A DNA stretch of 64,000 bases from JASSUD01 sp031963415 (GTDB lineage: Bacteria; Pseudomonadota; Gammaproteobacteria; Burkholderiales; Burkholderiaceae): contig JASSUI010000001.1 of assembly GCA_031963415.1 (NCBI GenBank), positions 868,001 through 932,000 of the forward strand, read 5' to 3'. Below the pieces are notes generated by a model, which saw only the letters and a list, made by a program, of their open reading frames with translations, was not told the origin of the DNA and searched no databases. Of the stretch, positions 37,089 to 47,266 are shown piece after piece. Positions within the stretch are counted from its first letter, which is position 1. Each line of letters starts with the position of its first letter. The position numbers were made by a program, and so were the translations under genes.

Positions 37089-37804
37089 GATTTTGACGCC
37101 ATTATGGTGTTTTATAGGAAAAAACTCTCGATTCCCGACATCGATCGGAAGGAGAAAAATCTTAAGATTAATCCGGCCTTTCTAAGCAGGGTGCAAAAAC
37201 AGTATGGGTCAGAACAGCGTTCGCTGCTGGCAAAAAACATCCAGATAAACAAGTACCCTTGCTTAGCAAAGTACTGGAATTGGGCAGCAGTCTAGCTAGA
37301 CTCCATTACATGCATTACGGTGAGTTGCAGTTAGCTTACGATTGTTTGCAAGGAGCTCAACGTTTCTTTGAGCAAGGGCTATCTGAGGAGCGCATCGCGC
37401 AGTTTGCTCAACAGCCAGAGGAATTTATTGCCCAGGATATCAACGACGAAGAGGCCACATTACTTAGGCTGTATGCTCAAGAATATTTGTATCAGTTAGC
37501 CACCATCGCCTCTCAGCTTGTTGGGCGCAGCCAAGTGGCAGCGGAAGTGGTGCATAATTTTGAAAAGAGCTACGCCATTCAAATTAATTTGGGTGAAAAG
37601 GAAGATTCTAAATCGATTGCTTATACGCTGCGTAACTACACGCGAGCTCTACGCAAGCAAGGTCATTTACTTAATACGCTTGAAGAATATCGAAAATTAA
37701 GGCAATTGCTAAACCGATATCCAGAGGTGTTCGATGAACGCGCATGTGCGGAACTTTTGCTTGATGAGGGGATTGTCCAAAAAGAAGCAGAACTCATTTC
37801 ATAA
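37089..37804 (+). pseudogene. NB-ARC/TPR gene fragment (family 2), 5' cut by IS6
   Basis: It begins inside the winged-helix region (NPAFLSRVQKQYGSEQRSLL matching NPAFLSVMRKRYQSEQNQLL in the 43724 gene), loses about 75 codons and shifts frame near 37240, then continues in frame as LELGSSLARLHYMHYGELQL and LRLYAQEYLYQLATIASQL up to VQKEAELIS. The C-terminal third, including the region that carries the CaaX box in paralogues, is gone. It is followed by a family-1 NLR, like the intact paralogues. Confidence 0.85.
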
Positions 37805-37835
37805 ATACCTTTGAGTTGAGTTAATTTTTAGTCGC

Positions 37836-37964
37836 ATGAAGCGACGAGAAGAACTAACAGACGAACAGTGGGCGATACTCGAGCCCCTTATTCCCATGCG
37901 AACAAGGCGCGCCGATGGGCGAGGTAGGCCGGAGAAGCATGGGGATCGAGCCGTTTTAGCTTAA
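37836..37964 (+). pseudogene. IS5-family transposase N-terminal fragment
   Basis: MKRREELTDEQWAILEPLIP, then GRGRPEKHGDRAV, is the DUF4096-type start of an IS5-group transposase. Similarity stops where the NLR leader begins (near 37959), and the frame ends there. Confidence 0.7.
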
Positions 37965-38065
37965 GCTCGTGTGTGCTGCACGCGCTTCTATCAGCTGTGT
38001 TTGCAAAAAATGCATCGAGGAGGGATTATTGAAACAAAAAAAATTTGCCTAAGACGGGGGAAGAA
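37959..38065 (+). promoter_or_regulatory. Conserved NLR leader
   Basis: About 107 bp closely matching the region upstream of the minus-strand NLR (58717-58831): GCTTAAGCT, GTGTGCTGCACGC, ATCAGCTGTGTTTGCAAAAA, GATTATTGAAACAAAAAAAA, TTTGCCTAAG and a GGGGG Shine-Dalgarno. It should include the promoter or 5' UTR of these genes. The boxes themselves cannot be assigned with confidence. Confidence 0.6.
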
Positions 38066-41000
38066 ATGTGGCGCAACGTATTAAATCAACCCTGCGGCGG
38101 GGGCACTCAACTCTCGCTTGTCACTGCCTCAGGTCATCTCCGACAGGCACCCCTATATCAGCAAAATGGCAATAGAGCAGCACAACAAGCGTATGGCACG
38201 GCCATCAATCTGGCTGAAGCTGAAATACAGAACAGTGCTTTTAATCAAGCAAAAGAAGACGCGCTCATTAGCCTGTACTTGAAATATGCCAATTTTCTAA
38301 ATACATGCGCGCAGAGCGCGGATAAAGTGAAAGCACTGTATGAAGCCGCGCTACAAAGAGCTGAGGCACGGCAGCAGCGTGATCCTGGTAATTCTCAAGA
38401 AAGAGCGGCGCTGCTTAAAATATATAAGGATTGGTCAACTATTTTAGTGGCTTGTGAATTACAAGAAGAGGCATCGAATCTTTCACACAGAATCCATGCG
38501 CTGAATCTGAGCACATTAACTAGTCATACTTCCATTGTTTCTACTGTGCCGCAAAGCGGTACATCAGCTTCGATCCAAACGAGTCGCCCTGCGTCAAGTG
38601 TTTCGTCCTTGCGTTTAGTTTCTCGCGATACACAAGAAAAGGGTGCGATGGTGGATCGTCTGTTTGAGAAGATGCTCTCGAGATTGGTGGGCTTAAACAT
38701 ATCTTATACCCCCAGTCTGTTTCTCGTGTATGCACATGGCGATTCTGCTCAGGGACAGGCCGAGGCAAGTACCTCTCGCTACTTGATCGATAAGCTAAAG
38801 CAAATCCGCGTGCTTAATCTGTATTCGGATCAAACTCCGTTAGGGCAACCTTATTCTGATGTACGAAGAACCTGGAAACAGGACAGTCAACTGACAGACA
38901 TCTTAACCAGCCAACTTTGTTTGCTACCAGATCAGTTAAGAGACGATGTAGCGGTGGTCGATAAGGTAGTGGTGTGTTGCTCTGAGGTATTAGGTAATTA
39001 TTTGAAAGGATGGCCGCACTACGACAATTTTTTTCGAGCTCTTCAGAAAGCTTATGAACGAGATCTGAAGCAGAAAAGCACCTCATTCATCCGTGAAATC
39101 GTCAAAGAATTTTCTCAAAAGAAAGATTTCCATCATGTGTTGACAGAAATAGCCTTTTTGCAGATTCGGGCAGAGAGGCGAATAACGCAACATGGCATTG
39201 AAGAGTTAGCAGATCAGCACGGCATTATCCCAGTATCGTTAACCTCGAATAGTTATGAACAATGTTTAGCGCATTTTGTTTCCACCACAACGGTTCGTAT
39301 TGAAGATATCCCTCGCTTGAAGATACAAGCCCAAGCGGGGCAAGAGATATATCCTAATCAAAGTCGGTACGAAGTGCTGTTTAAGCTAATCGAGCGGCTG
39401 TTAGTGGGCAATGAGGAAGCGCAGATTTTTTTGGGTAGATTTTGGGACGGATACGGTCGCCTTATATCACGCTTAAAGCAGACGCCATCCATAGATGCAC
39501 TGGAGTTTGACCAACTCGGAGAGGGCATTTTCAATGAAATAGAGATAGCGTGGCTTAAACAATTAGCGCGTATTGTGCAACTAGAGCAGAGCAAAGCCCT
39601 GCAAGCCGCCCCTCAACCGCTGGCGATACTGGGCGAAAATATTGAACAATTTAAGCAAGCCTATCAAGAGAGCTTAAAAAGAACGGGGGAGAGCGATGTC
39701 TTATCCATGTACGTCCCTCTCAAGGGCATTAAGAAAGGCCCGCAGGGCGAAGAGATAGTCGATCTTGATGCAGAATTAGAACGATTTTTTGCCTCAGAGG
39801 CAAACGTATTTTTATTACAGGGGATTGCAGGCTCTGGGAAGTCGACCTTTAATCGACATTTGGCGCTTAAAAAACTGACGGCTTACCAGAGCCTCTCTCA
39901 AACCTCAAATGATCCGTCATTGGTTTTCTTTATTGAACTCAGAAGTATTGAAAATCCCAATAAGCAAGTCATCCAACAATTTTTGCAAAGCAAGGGTTTT
40001 GCCTCAGAGCAAATTGAAGCGTTACGAACGCATTCGCACCAGCGCTGCATTTTTATTTTTGATGGGTACGATGAAATCAAAGAGCGTAATCGTAATTTTT
40101 TTGAGCTCAATGAGTCATGGCAATGGGAAAAAGCTAAGTTTGTGATCACAAGCCGTCCGGAATACCTGGATGCGAATTACCAAACGTACTTTCGTCCGAA
40201 GACATCCCCTCAAGCATTGCAGGAAGTGTGGATCGCGCCGTTTTCGTCAGAACAACGCTCTTGTTACATTCAGCACTATGTCGAGAAAAATAATCCACCC
40301 TGGAGCGTAGTGCAATACGAGCAAGCCTTTCATCAATTAACACCGCTTGGCAAAGAGTTGGAGCGACCGGTAGTGTTGCGCATGCTGTTGCAGATTTTGC
40401 CTGAGTTGGAGGCCAACCATCAAGCTGCAGAGAACTTAACGTTAAGCGCGGTCTATGAGCAGTATTTTCAGCATTGGTGGAGAAATTGGCAAGATCGTTT
40501 GGGGGCAATCCCCTTAACCGATGAAGAGGAGAAAGCCAAGCAAGAATTTGCTGAACGTGAAGGTGGGTTTATCCCACAAGGCTTTACCTACATACAAAAT
40601 TGCGCACTAGCCCTAACTAAGTCAGGGTTGACGATTGCTCAGGATAATCCAAATTTTAAAAAGCGATACGCAGACGTGTACGAAGCATTTTTTGAGGGAG
40701 GGGCTAAGACACGAATACTACGTTTTAATGCGCCATTCCAAATTAAACAAAAGCAACGTTATGATTTTTCGCATAAGTCGATGCAGGAATATTTAGTTGC
40801 GCGTGCCATTTGTGCGCCTGATTTTGAGGCCATGGATCCCCATTCAGAAGATGTGCTCAATCAACTTTCGTTAGTCAACGAACCGGTCATCCTTGATTTT
40901 CTGGTTGAGCAAGTTAAGACACAACCGCTGTTTAAAGAGCACCTTCATGCCTGGATAGCAGCCTCTCAAAACCCTGATGCTTGTGTAACGATAGGGGCAG

Positions 41001-43240
41001 CTAATGCGATCACGGTGTTAGTGAGAGCTGGAGTGCAATTTAATCGTACGGATTTACAGGCTATTCGGATTCCTGGCGCAGATTTGAGCTTTGGCGTATT
41101 TGATTCTGCCCAGTTGCAAAGTGCGAATCTCAGCAAGACGAACTTAACTGGCATCTGGTTGCGCAACGCAGATGTAACGGGGGCGCGCATGGACGGGGTG
41201 CAGTTTGGGGAATTGCCAAGCTTGCAGTTGGAAAGATCTGTTAATGCTTGCTGCTATTCGCCCGATGGGCGCTACCTAGGGGTCGCAACATCAGGAGGAA
41301 ATCTTGCGCTGTATGAGGTCGAGACGTTAGCGCATGTGCATACGTTCGAAGGACATACCAGCTCAGCGGAAAGCGTCGCGTTCTCAAGCGATAGTCAAAC
41401 GCTGGCATCGGGTGGTAAAGACAATAAGGTGCGGCTGTGGTCGATAGCCGAACAAAAGCCGTTGCACACGTTCGAAGGACATACCGACTATGTGACAAGC
41501 GTCGCGTTCTCAAGTGATGGCCAAACGCTACTAGCATCGGGCAGTTCTGACAATACGGTGCGGCTGTGGTCGGTAACCGAGAAAAAGCCGTTGCACACGT
41601 TCGAAGGGCATACCAACGTTGTGACAAGCGTCGCGTTCTCAAGCGATGGCCAAATGCTGGCTTCGGGCAGTGTGGACAAGAGAATACGGCTGTGGTCGGT
41701 CGCCGAGAAAAAGCCATTGCACACGTTCGAAGGGCATACCAACGTTGTGACAAGCGTCGCGTTCTCAAGCGATGGCCAAACGCTGGCCTCGGGCAGTGTA
41801 GACAAGACGGTGCGGTTGTGGTCGGTAACCGAACAAAAGCCATTGCACACGTTCGAAGGACATACCCGCTTGGTGAAAAGCGTCGCGTTCTCAAGGAATG
41901 GCCAAACGCTGGCCTCGGGCAGTGAAGACGAGACGGTGCGGCTGTGGTCGGTAACCGAGAAAAAGCCGTTGCACACATTCGAAGGGCATACCTACGAGGT
42001 GAAAAGCGTCGCGTTCTCAAGCGATGGCCTAACGCTGGCCTCGGGGGGCGGTGATGACAATACGGTGCGGCTGTGGTCGGTAGCCGAGAAAAAGCCGTTG
42101 CACACGCTCGAAGGGCATACCAGCTGGGTGAGAAGCGTCGCGTTCTCAAGCAATGGCCAAACGTTGGCCTCGGGCAGTCATGACAATACGGTGCGGCTGT
42201 GGTCGGTAACCGAGAAAAAGCCGTTGTACACATTCGAAGGGCATACCGATTCTGTGACAAGCGTCGCATTCTCAAGCGACGGCCAAACGCTGGCCTCAGG
42301 CAGTAGGGACGAGACGGTACGGCTGTGGTCGGTAGCCGAACAAAAGCCGTTGCACACGCTCGAAGGACATACCGACTATGTGACAAGCGTCGCGTTCTCA
42401 AGCGATGGCAAAACGCTGGCCTCGGGCAGTGATGACGAGACGGTGCGGCTGTGGTCGGTAGCCGAACAAAAGCCGTTGCACACATTCGAAGGGCATACCT
42501 ACGAGGTGACAAGCGTCGCGTTCTCAAGCGATGAAAAAACGCTGGCCTCGGGCAGTAGGGACAAGACGGTACGGCTGTGGTCGGTAACCGAACAAAAGCC
42601 GGTGCACACGTTCAAAGGGCATACCGACTATGTGACAAGCGTCGCATTCTCAAGCGATGGCAAAACGTTGGCCTCGGGCAGTGATGACAAGATGGTACGG
42701 CTGTGGTCGGTCGCCGAGAAAAAGCCGTTACACACATTCGAAGGACATACCAGCTATGTGACAAGCGTCGCGTTCTCAAGCGATGGCCAAATGCTGGCCT
42801 CGGGCAGTGAGGATGATACGGTGCGGCTGTGGTCGATTGCTTCATGCCAATGTTTAACCGTGATTAAAGGTTTTAATGGGGGCGTCCACTCTGTTTCTTG
42901 GTACCCAAGCGATGAAGGGGAATGGCTGGCAACGGGAAGTAATGACAAAGTGGTACGCCTTTGGCAAGTGCATCGGGACGGTGAGGCGTGCCACGTGACA
43001 TTACACTGGGCCTCAGTACAAACGACATTGACGACGCCAGATATCTGCATTCAAGATGTGATCGGACTCAGTGTGAGGAATACACAGTTACTCAAGCAAC
43101 GCGGCGCGACCGGAGATCCGCACCAAACTGAGGAGCAAGAAGCGCGGTCATTGCTGACAGAAACAGCAGAAGCGTCAGCATTCAAGCTACCTGCTCAAGC
43201 GAATAACTGCTCTGGATCGATTCATCTTAATTTCGCTTGA
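38066..43240 (+). CDS. Giant NLR-like STAND protein: TPR - TIR/SEFIR-like - NACHT - pentapeptide - 14 WD40
   Basis: 1724 aa; ATG 38066 follows a GGGGGAAG site. TPR-like helices cover about 25-145; TIR/SEFIR-like domain 217-410 (SLFLVYAHGD, VDKVVVCCSEV near 299, IIPVSL near 387). NACHT: Walker A GIAGSGKS near 586, Walker B CIFIFDGYDE near 661, TSRPEYL near 695. Pentapeptides lie at 989-1048, WD40 blades at about 1060-1640 (14, so two propellers), with tail LLKQRGATG ending HLNFA. The first 500 residues resemble the HEAT-type genes, while NACHT onward resembles the gene at 13488: a mosaic. An NB-ARC/TPR gene fragment lies upstream on the same strand. Ligand and effect are unknown. Confidence 0.85.
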   Translation: MWRNVLNQPCGGGTQLSLVTASGHLRQAPLYQQNGNRAAQQAYGTAINLAEAEIQNSAFNQAKEDALISLYLKYANFLNTCAQSADKVKALYEAALQRAEARQQRDPGNSQERAALLKIYKDWSTILVACELQEEASNLSHRIHALNLSTLTSHTSIVSTVPQSGTSASIQTSRPASSVSSLRLVSRDTQEKGAMVDRLFEKMLSRLVGLNISYTPSLFLVYAHGDSAQGQAEASTSRYLIDKLKQIRVLNLYSDQTPLGQPYSDVRRTWKQDSQLTDILTSQLCLLPDQLRDDVAVVDKVVVCCSEVLGNYLKGWPHYDNFFRALQKAYERDLKQKSTSFIREIVKEFSQKKDFHHVLTEIAFLQIRAERRITQHGIEELADQHGIIPVSLTSNSYEQCLAHFVSTTTVRIEDIPRLKIQAQAGQEIYPNQSRYEVLFKLIERLLVGNEEAQIFLGRFWDGYGRLISRLKQTPSIDALEFDQLGEGIFNEIEIAWLKQLARIVQLEQSKALQAAPQPLAILGENIEQFKQAYQESLKRTGESDVLSMYVPLKGIKKGPQGEEIVDLDAELERFFASEANVFLLQGIAGSGKSTFNRHLALKKLTAYQSLSQTSNDPSLVFFIELRSIENPNKQVIQQFLQSKGFASEQIEALRTHSHQRCIFIFDGYDEIKERNRNFFELNESWQWEKAKFVITSRPEYLDANYQTYFRPKTSPQALQEVWIAPFSSEQRSCYIQHYVEKNNPPWSVVQYEQAFHQLTPLGKELERPVVLRMLLQILPELEANHQAAENLTLSAVYEQYFQHWWRNWQDRLGAIPLTDEEEKAKQEFAEREGGFIPQGFTYIQNCALALTKSGLTIAQDNPNFKKRYADVYEAFFEGGAKTRILRFNAPFQIKQKQRYDFSHKSMQEYLVARAICAPDFEAMDPHSEDVLNQLSLVNEPVILDFLVEQVKTQPLFKEHLHAWIAASQNPDACVTIGAANAITVLVRAGVQFNRTDLQAIRIPGADLSFGVFDSAQLQSANLSKTNLTGIWLRNADVTGARMDGVQFGELPSLQLERSVNACCYSPDGRYLGVATSGGNLALYEVETLAHVHTFEGHTSSAESVAFSSDSQTLASGGKDNKVRLWSIAEQKPLHTFEGHTDYVTSVAFSSDGQTLLASGSSDNTVRLWSVTEKKPLHTFEGHTNVVTSVAFSSDGQMLASGSVDKRIRLWSVAEKKPLHTFEGHTNVVTSVAFSSDGQTLASGSVDKTVRLWSVTEQKPLHTFEGHTRLVKSVAFSRNGQTLASGSEDETVRLWSVTEKKPLHTFEGHTYEVKSVAFSSDGLTLASGGGDDNTVRLWSVAEKKPLHTLEGHTSWVRSVAFSSNGQTLASGSHDNTVRLWSVTEKKPLYTFEGHTDSVTSVAFSSDGQTLASGSRDETVRLWSVAEQKPLHTLEGHTDYVTSVAFSSDGKTLASGSDDETVRLWSVAEQKPLHTFEGHTYEVTSVAFSSDEKTLASGSRDKTVRLWSVTEQKPVHTFKGHTDYVTSVAFSSDGKTLASGSDDKMVRLWSVAEKKPLHTFEGHTSYVTSVAFSSDGQMLASGSEDDTVRLWSIASCQCLTVIKGFNGGVHSVSWYPSDEGEWLATGSNDKVVRLWQVHRDGEACHVTLHWASVQTTLTTPDICIQDVIGLSVRNTQLLKQRGATGDPHQTEEQEARSLLTETAEASAFKLPAQANNCSGSIHLNFA
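41365..42835 (+). repeat. Tandem WD40-coding repeats, about 126 bp each
   Basis: Twelve units share AGCGTCGCGTTCTCAAGCGA and GGTGCGGCTGTGGTCGGTA-like blocks, coding SVAFSSDGQTLASGS then TVRLWSVAEKKPLHTFEGHT. Variable residues lie after GHT (DY, NV, RL, YE, SW, DS, SY) and on either side of D in GSxDx. The unit sequence differs from that of the 13488 gene, so each array was homogenised separately. Confidence 0.93.
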
Positions 43241-43723
43241 AAACGAGCGAGTCAGTGTGCATTTGAACTGGTTTAGCCTAAATAAAGAAAGCTTCCCTTT
43301 CTTCGGTTTGCCCTACATGGAAAGATGGCCTATTTTTTGCGCTTATTTATATGTTTACGTTTATGTTTTTGGAGTTAAACACTTTGGTATATGTCTCCTA
43401 TCGGTGGCTATAAATGCTGAGCCATAATCCAGAGGTAAAACAATGAAAAGAAAAATTCACTAACGAGCAAATTAGATAAATGTCAAAAGTAAATGAAACG
43501 AGAAGTGAAGGTATGCGGAGAGTGCGGTGCAAGCGCTACCTTAAGGACGGAGTAAATGCGGCTAAATAATCAAAACAGAGCGCAAAAGTAAAAATAGAAG
43601 AGAACGGTTTTTTGTTCGTGATAGGGGTGGTTTTAGAAAGAAGTAGCTAAGTTAGAGGATTTTTCTTTATTTTTACTATTAATAATTTTCCTATTAAAAA
43701 TAACGCAAGAAATGGAGTTTATT
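43241..43723. other. Intergenic region upstream of a family-2 gene
   Basis: 480 bp, AT-rich in its last 100 bp, with no frame of note. A promoter for the CaaX gene is expected here, but no clear boxes were picked out. It does not share the family-1 leader. Confidence 0.4.
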
Positions 43724-46700
43724 ATGAATGAAACTATACCCACGGCGTCCTCATCAAGATCCTCAGTCAATTACCCATCTATTGGCGCCGCCAATCAATC
43801 TCAAGGAGAAAGTGATTCTTTAGAAGGACCAGAGGATCCCCTTGTTAATGTTGAAAGCTCCCAAGTTCTAAACGAGTCCAGTTTGCCTGCGTCGGAGCGC
43901 CGGTTTTTCCTCGGTAGGCCCTCGATTCCCCCTGCCCATTATGTGCGCCGAGAGCAGTCGGACCAATTACTTAGACTGCTGAGAGAGGAGCCCCGAGCGC
44001 TGATTGAAGTCATCGGCTTGCCCGGGGTGGGCAAAACTACACTGCTTCAGCGCCTGATTGATCCGCACCATGATCCCTTCATATCCTACGATTTGATTGC
44101 TTGGATTGACTGCAGCAGTGTGAGTCGTGCCCATGCGGATATCCAAGCTATTAGTAATACGCTTGGTCATCGCGGCCTAAGTCCGCAGGGAGCTTTGGGG
44201 CAAGTAGCGAACTATGTGCAGCAACATCCACGTTCACTCTTGATATTGGATGGGTTGACAGTTGGCAATGTCGATTTTGTCTTGAAAGATCTAAAGCCTT
44301 CCTTTGGGGCTGCTCAACTAATCTATACGACGACCCAGAGTTTGACCGATACACTTAGCCAAAGTTTAGGGCGATCCGTCAAATCTCTTTGCCTAGACCC
44401 TTTTACCTCAGATCAAACGAGGCAGTTAGTTCAGCAGTGCCTGCCCATAGTGCACCTCGAGGCAGGCGATCTTACTCAGGTCATTGTGCTGACGGGGGGG
44501 TATCCGGGCGTCATTCAGGCGTTGTGCCGGTGCTATCAAAAAGTGGTCGTGGGGCCTAGGAACTTTTCCGACTTTTTGAAGCAAACGGGGAAACACCAGG
44601 GGGCGAGAGATATCTTGCTAAGCGAGATTGCGCGGGAGAGTCTGGCATCACTTGAAAATGGGGCGAAGAAGAATCCGATTGCAGCTCGGGCATTGGATAT
44701 TGTTAAGCAGGCGGTCTGGCTGGGAGACCACCACATCCCCTTTACATTTTTTGTCAATGTGCACCAGCAAGTTGATGAAGACGCTATAAATATGTTGTAT
44801 GAAGAGCGGCTCGCAATTCTGGATATCGATAATCGAGAGACTCATCGAGAGGCGCAAAGTCTTAAGCTTAACCCAGCCTTTTTAAGCGTGATGCGAAAAC
44901 GGTATCAATCAGAACAAAACCAACTGCTTGCAAAAAACATTCAGCGTTTGTCTGAAATTTTCAATTATTTGACTGATAACGAAAGCCGAAATGGCCAGAA
45001 CAAGCGGCCAGAAGAATTAAAACCCTATGCAGATCTGGTGCGAACACTCCTGGATACCTGCGCTGAGGCTCCATTTGTTGAGCATGTGCCCTTACTGAGT
45101 CAAGTGTTGACGCTGGGCTGCAGCCTATCCAGACTCTACTACCTGCATCACGGCGAGTTGCGGCTGGCCTACGAGTGTCTGCAAAAAACGCAGTGCTTCT
45201 TCAAACAGGGACTATCCGAGCAACTCATCGCGCATTTTGCACAGACACCAAAACCGAAGAAATTTACCCCCCGACCCATTTCTGAGGAAGAAACCAAGTT
45301 ACTCAAACTGTATGCACAAGAATATCTGTATCAATTGGCTACCATTGCTTCTCAGCTGGCTCCGCGCGGCCTAGGCCTGGCGGCGATGGAGGTCAGTCAG
45401 AATTTTGAGAAGAGTTATGCCATTCAGATTAATTTGGGCGAAGCGGGTGATCCTGAAGCGATTGCCTATACGCTGCGCAACTTGACCCGGGCTTTGCGTA
45501 AACAGGGGCGTTTAGTTGATGCGCTCGAAGAATATGCAAAATTACAGCAATGGATGAAATTGGCGAAACACTCGAAGGTGTTCGATGAGCGCACGAGAGC
45601 AGAGCTTTTGGTTGACTGGGGGATTATCCAGAAGAAAGCAGAAGATGCTAAGCCGGAAGGTCAACGGCATTACCAGGATGCGATAGATATTCTTCACGAG
45701 ACGCACAATATTTATCAGAAACACGATACACCCAACCAACATCAGGCGTTGGGTATGCTGTCGATTTACCTTGGCGAGGCCTATCTGGCTGCGGGTGAAT
45801 TCGACAAAGGTATCACGCATACCTGCCAAATTCTTTATTACGACGGCGAGCCTCGAGAAAGACGGGCGCGCGCTTACTTCAATCTCGCGCGGGCGTTTGA
45901 CAAAGAGGGGGGATATGAGGTCTTAGCTAAGCTCTTCATTGATCAGGCCGTGCCTCTGCAAATCGAGGCCTATCAGACTACGACAGAGGCTTTACGTCTC
46001 CAAATAGAACAAAAACTACTGCAACGCTATAACCAACCTTACGAGCAACCTGTGCCACGTCGAAGCCGCGGCCAAACAACCAATTGGGAGACGCAAGCGC
46101 AGCTGACAGAGTATTGCAAAGAACAGCTGCTAGCAGCTAGCGCGCCGCAGAACGAATTGTCCCGTGAAGCGATTAAAGAATTAGAGGGCACTGCTTACAA
46201 GTGGTTACGGCAACGAGATTTGGAAGCAGGCCTCGCAGCCAAGCAAGCCGAGTTTGAGCAGAGAGCTGCTGCGCTTGAAGCACGGGAAAGAATCCGGGAG
46301 GAAGAAAGTGCGTTACTGAGTCAGCAACACGAACTGTGGTATCGCAGTTTTGCGATAGATATTCACTTGAACGAGGAAAAGAATCGATACACTAGATATT
46401 TTTCCGCTCAATTCAGAAACGAGCTACTGACTCAAATTATTCAGCAGTTGCGGTTTGCGAGTGGAGCAAAGGTGCCAATGGGTAAAATCGAAGCAGCAAC
46501 AAAGCTGATCCAGATATTGTCAGGCGTATTGCCCACGATCCAAATTAGCAGTACGACAGGAATCACGGGGACGGTGAATCTCGCTGCCATTGTGCGGGAG
46601 TTAACGGGAGTACTTAGCGAGTGGCATCACAGTCATCTAGAGGCAGCCGCCCAGCGCGTAGTAGAACTCTTCAATGAGCCTGAGCCACAGGAAATGCAAT

Positions 46701-47206
46701 TGTATGCCCGCATCCAGCGGCAGGTAGAGGCGATGGCCTACTATGCAGCTTGTTGCTGGCAGCCTGTGCTATCGGGGAAAAACTGGCAAGAGGAAGATAT
46801 TCGGAATCTGGCCAAGTATGGTGCGCGTCGTGTGATGGATTACCTGAAAACAGAGGGCGCCGGCAGGCTGTCTCCTCAGGAACGAGTGGTATACGCCCTG
46901 AAAAATGGTAAGGCGAATACCCAATTGACTCAGCTTAAAGAAGGGAAGGGAGGATGGTTGCCGCAGGACTACTGGAGCATCCAAGGATTCTTTGCCCAGC
47001 CTGGTGTTAAGGTGGAAACCGAGGAAGAGGGGCAAAAGCTATATTTCCCATCCTGGCAAGTACGTCCTGACGTTTACGGGTATCGCTTCGGATCGCCGGT
47101 TGAGGTGCGCACCAGCCTATATCAAGGGCCGTTTAAGAACGAGGCTGAGGCGCAACAAAGAGCAGAAGAGGCGCGACACCAGCAAAATCCTTGTACGGTG
47201 ATGTGA
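43724..47206 (+). CDS. NB-ARC - TPR protein with C-terminal CaaX box (CTVM)
   Basis: 1160 aa from ATG 43724 (GGAG 6 bp upstream; 43712 possible). After a Ser-rich N-terminus (1-60), the P-loop ATPase has Walker A GLPGVGKTT near 98, Walker B SLLILDG near 171 and a sensor-like YTTTQS near 201, as in NB-ARC STAND proteins. A winged-helix region (about 310-400) is followed by TPR-like helices (450-770), a Glu/Ala-rich coiled coil (about 840-875) and a conserved terminal domain containing YGYRFGSPVEVR. The last four residues are C-T-V-M, a textbook farnesylation-type CaaX motif, also present in the 59963 paralogue. A family-1 NLR relic begins 60 bp downstream. A role in the host cytoplasm is inference. 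Confidence 0.85.
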   Translation: MNETIPTASSSRSSVNYPSIGAANQSQGESDSLEGPEDPLVNVESSQVLNESSLPASERRFFLGRPSIPPAHYVRREQSDQLLRLLREEPRALIEVIGLPGVGKTTLLQRLIDPHHDPFISYDLIAWIDCSSVSRAHADIQAISNTLGHRGLSPQGALGQVANYVQQHPRSLLILDGLTVGNVDFVLKDLKPSFGAAQLIYTTTQSLTDTLSQSLGRSVKSLCLDPFTSDQTRQLVQQCLPIVHLEAGDLTQVIVLTGGYPGVIQALCRCYQKVVVGPRNFSDFLKQTGKHQGARDILLSEIARESLASLENGAKKNPIAARALDIVKQAVWLGDHHIPFTFFVNVHQQVDEDAINMLYEERLAILDIDNRETHREAQSLKLNPAFLSVMRKRYQSEQNQLLAKNIQRLSEIFNYLTDNESRNGQNKRPEELKPYADLVRTLLDTCAEAPFVEHVPLLSQVLTLGCSLSRLYYLHHGELRLAYECLQKTQCFFKQGLSEQLIAHFAQTPKPKKFTPRPISEEETKLLKLYAQEYLYQLATIASQLAPRGLGLAAMEVSQNFEKSYAIQINLGEAGDPEAIAYTLRNLTRALRKQGRLVDALEEYAKLQQWMKLAKHSKVFDERTRAELLVDWGIIQKKAEDAKPEGQRHYQDAIDILHETHNIYQKHDTPNQHQALGMLSIYLGEAYLAAGEFDKGITHTCQILYYDGEPRERRARAYFNLARAFDKEGGYEVLAKLFIDQAVPLQIEAYQTTTEALRLQIEQKLLQRYNQPYEQPVPRRSRGQTTNWETQAQLTEYCKEQLLAASAPQNELSREAIKELEGTAYKWLRQRDLEAGLAAKQAEFEQRAAALEARERIREEESALLSQQHELWYRSFAIDIHLNEEKNRYTRYFSAQFRNELLTQIIQQLRFASGAKVPMGKIEAATKLIQILSGVLPTIQISSTTGITGTVNLAAIVRELTGVLSEWHHSHLEAAAQRVVELFNEPEPQEMQLYARIQRQVEAMAYYAACCWQPVLSGKNWQEEDIRNLAKYGARRVMDYLKTEGAGRLSPQERVVYALKNGKANTQLTQLKEGKGGWLPQDYWSIQGFFAQPGVKVETEEEGQKLYFPSWQVRPDVYGYRFGSPVEVRTSLYQGPFKNEAEAQQRAEEARHQQNPCTVM

Positions 47207-47266
47207 CTCCAGGAGGTTTAAGCGGCCTAGCACTAGGCTAGAACGATCAACAGAGGAGAGCCTGGC

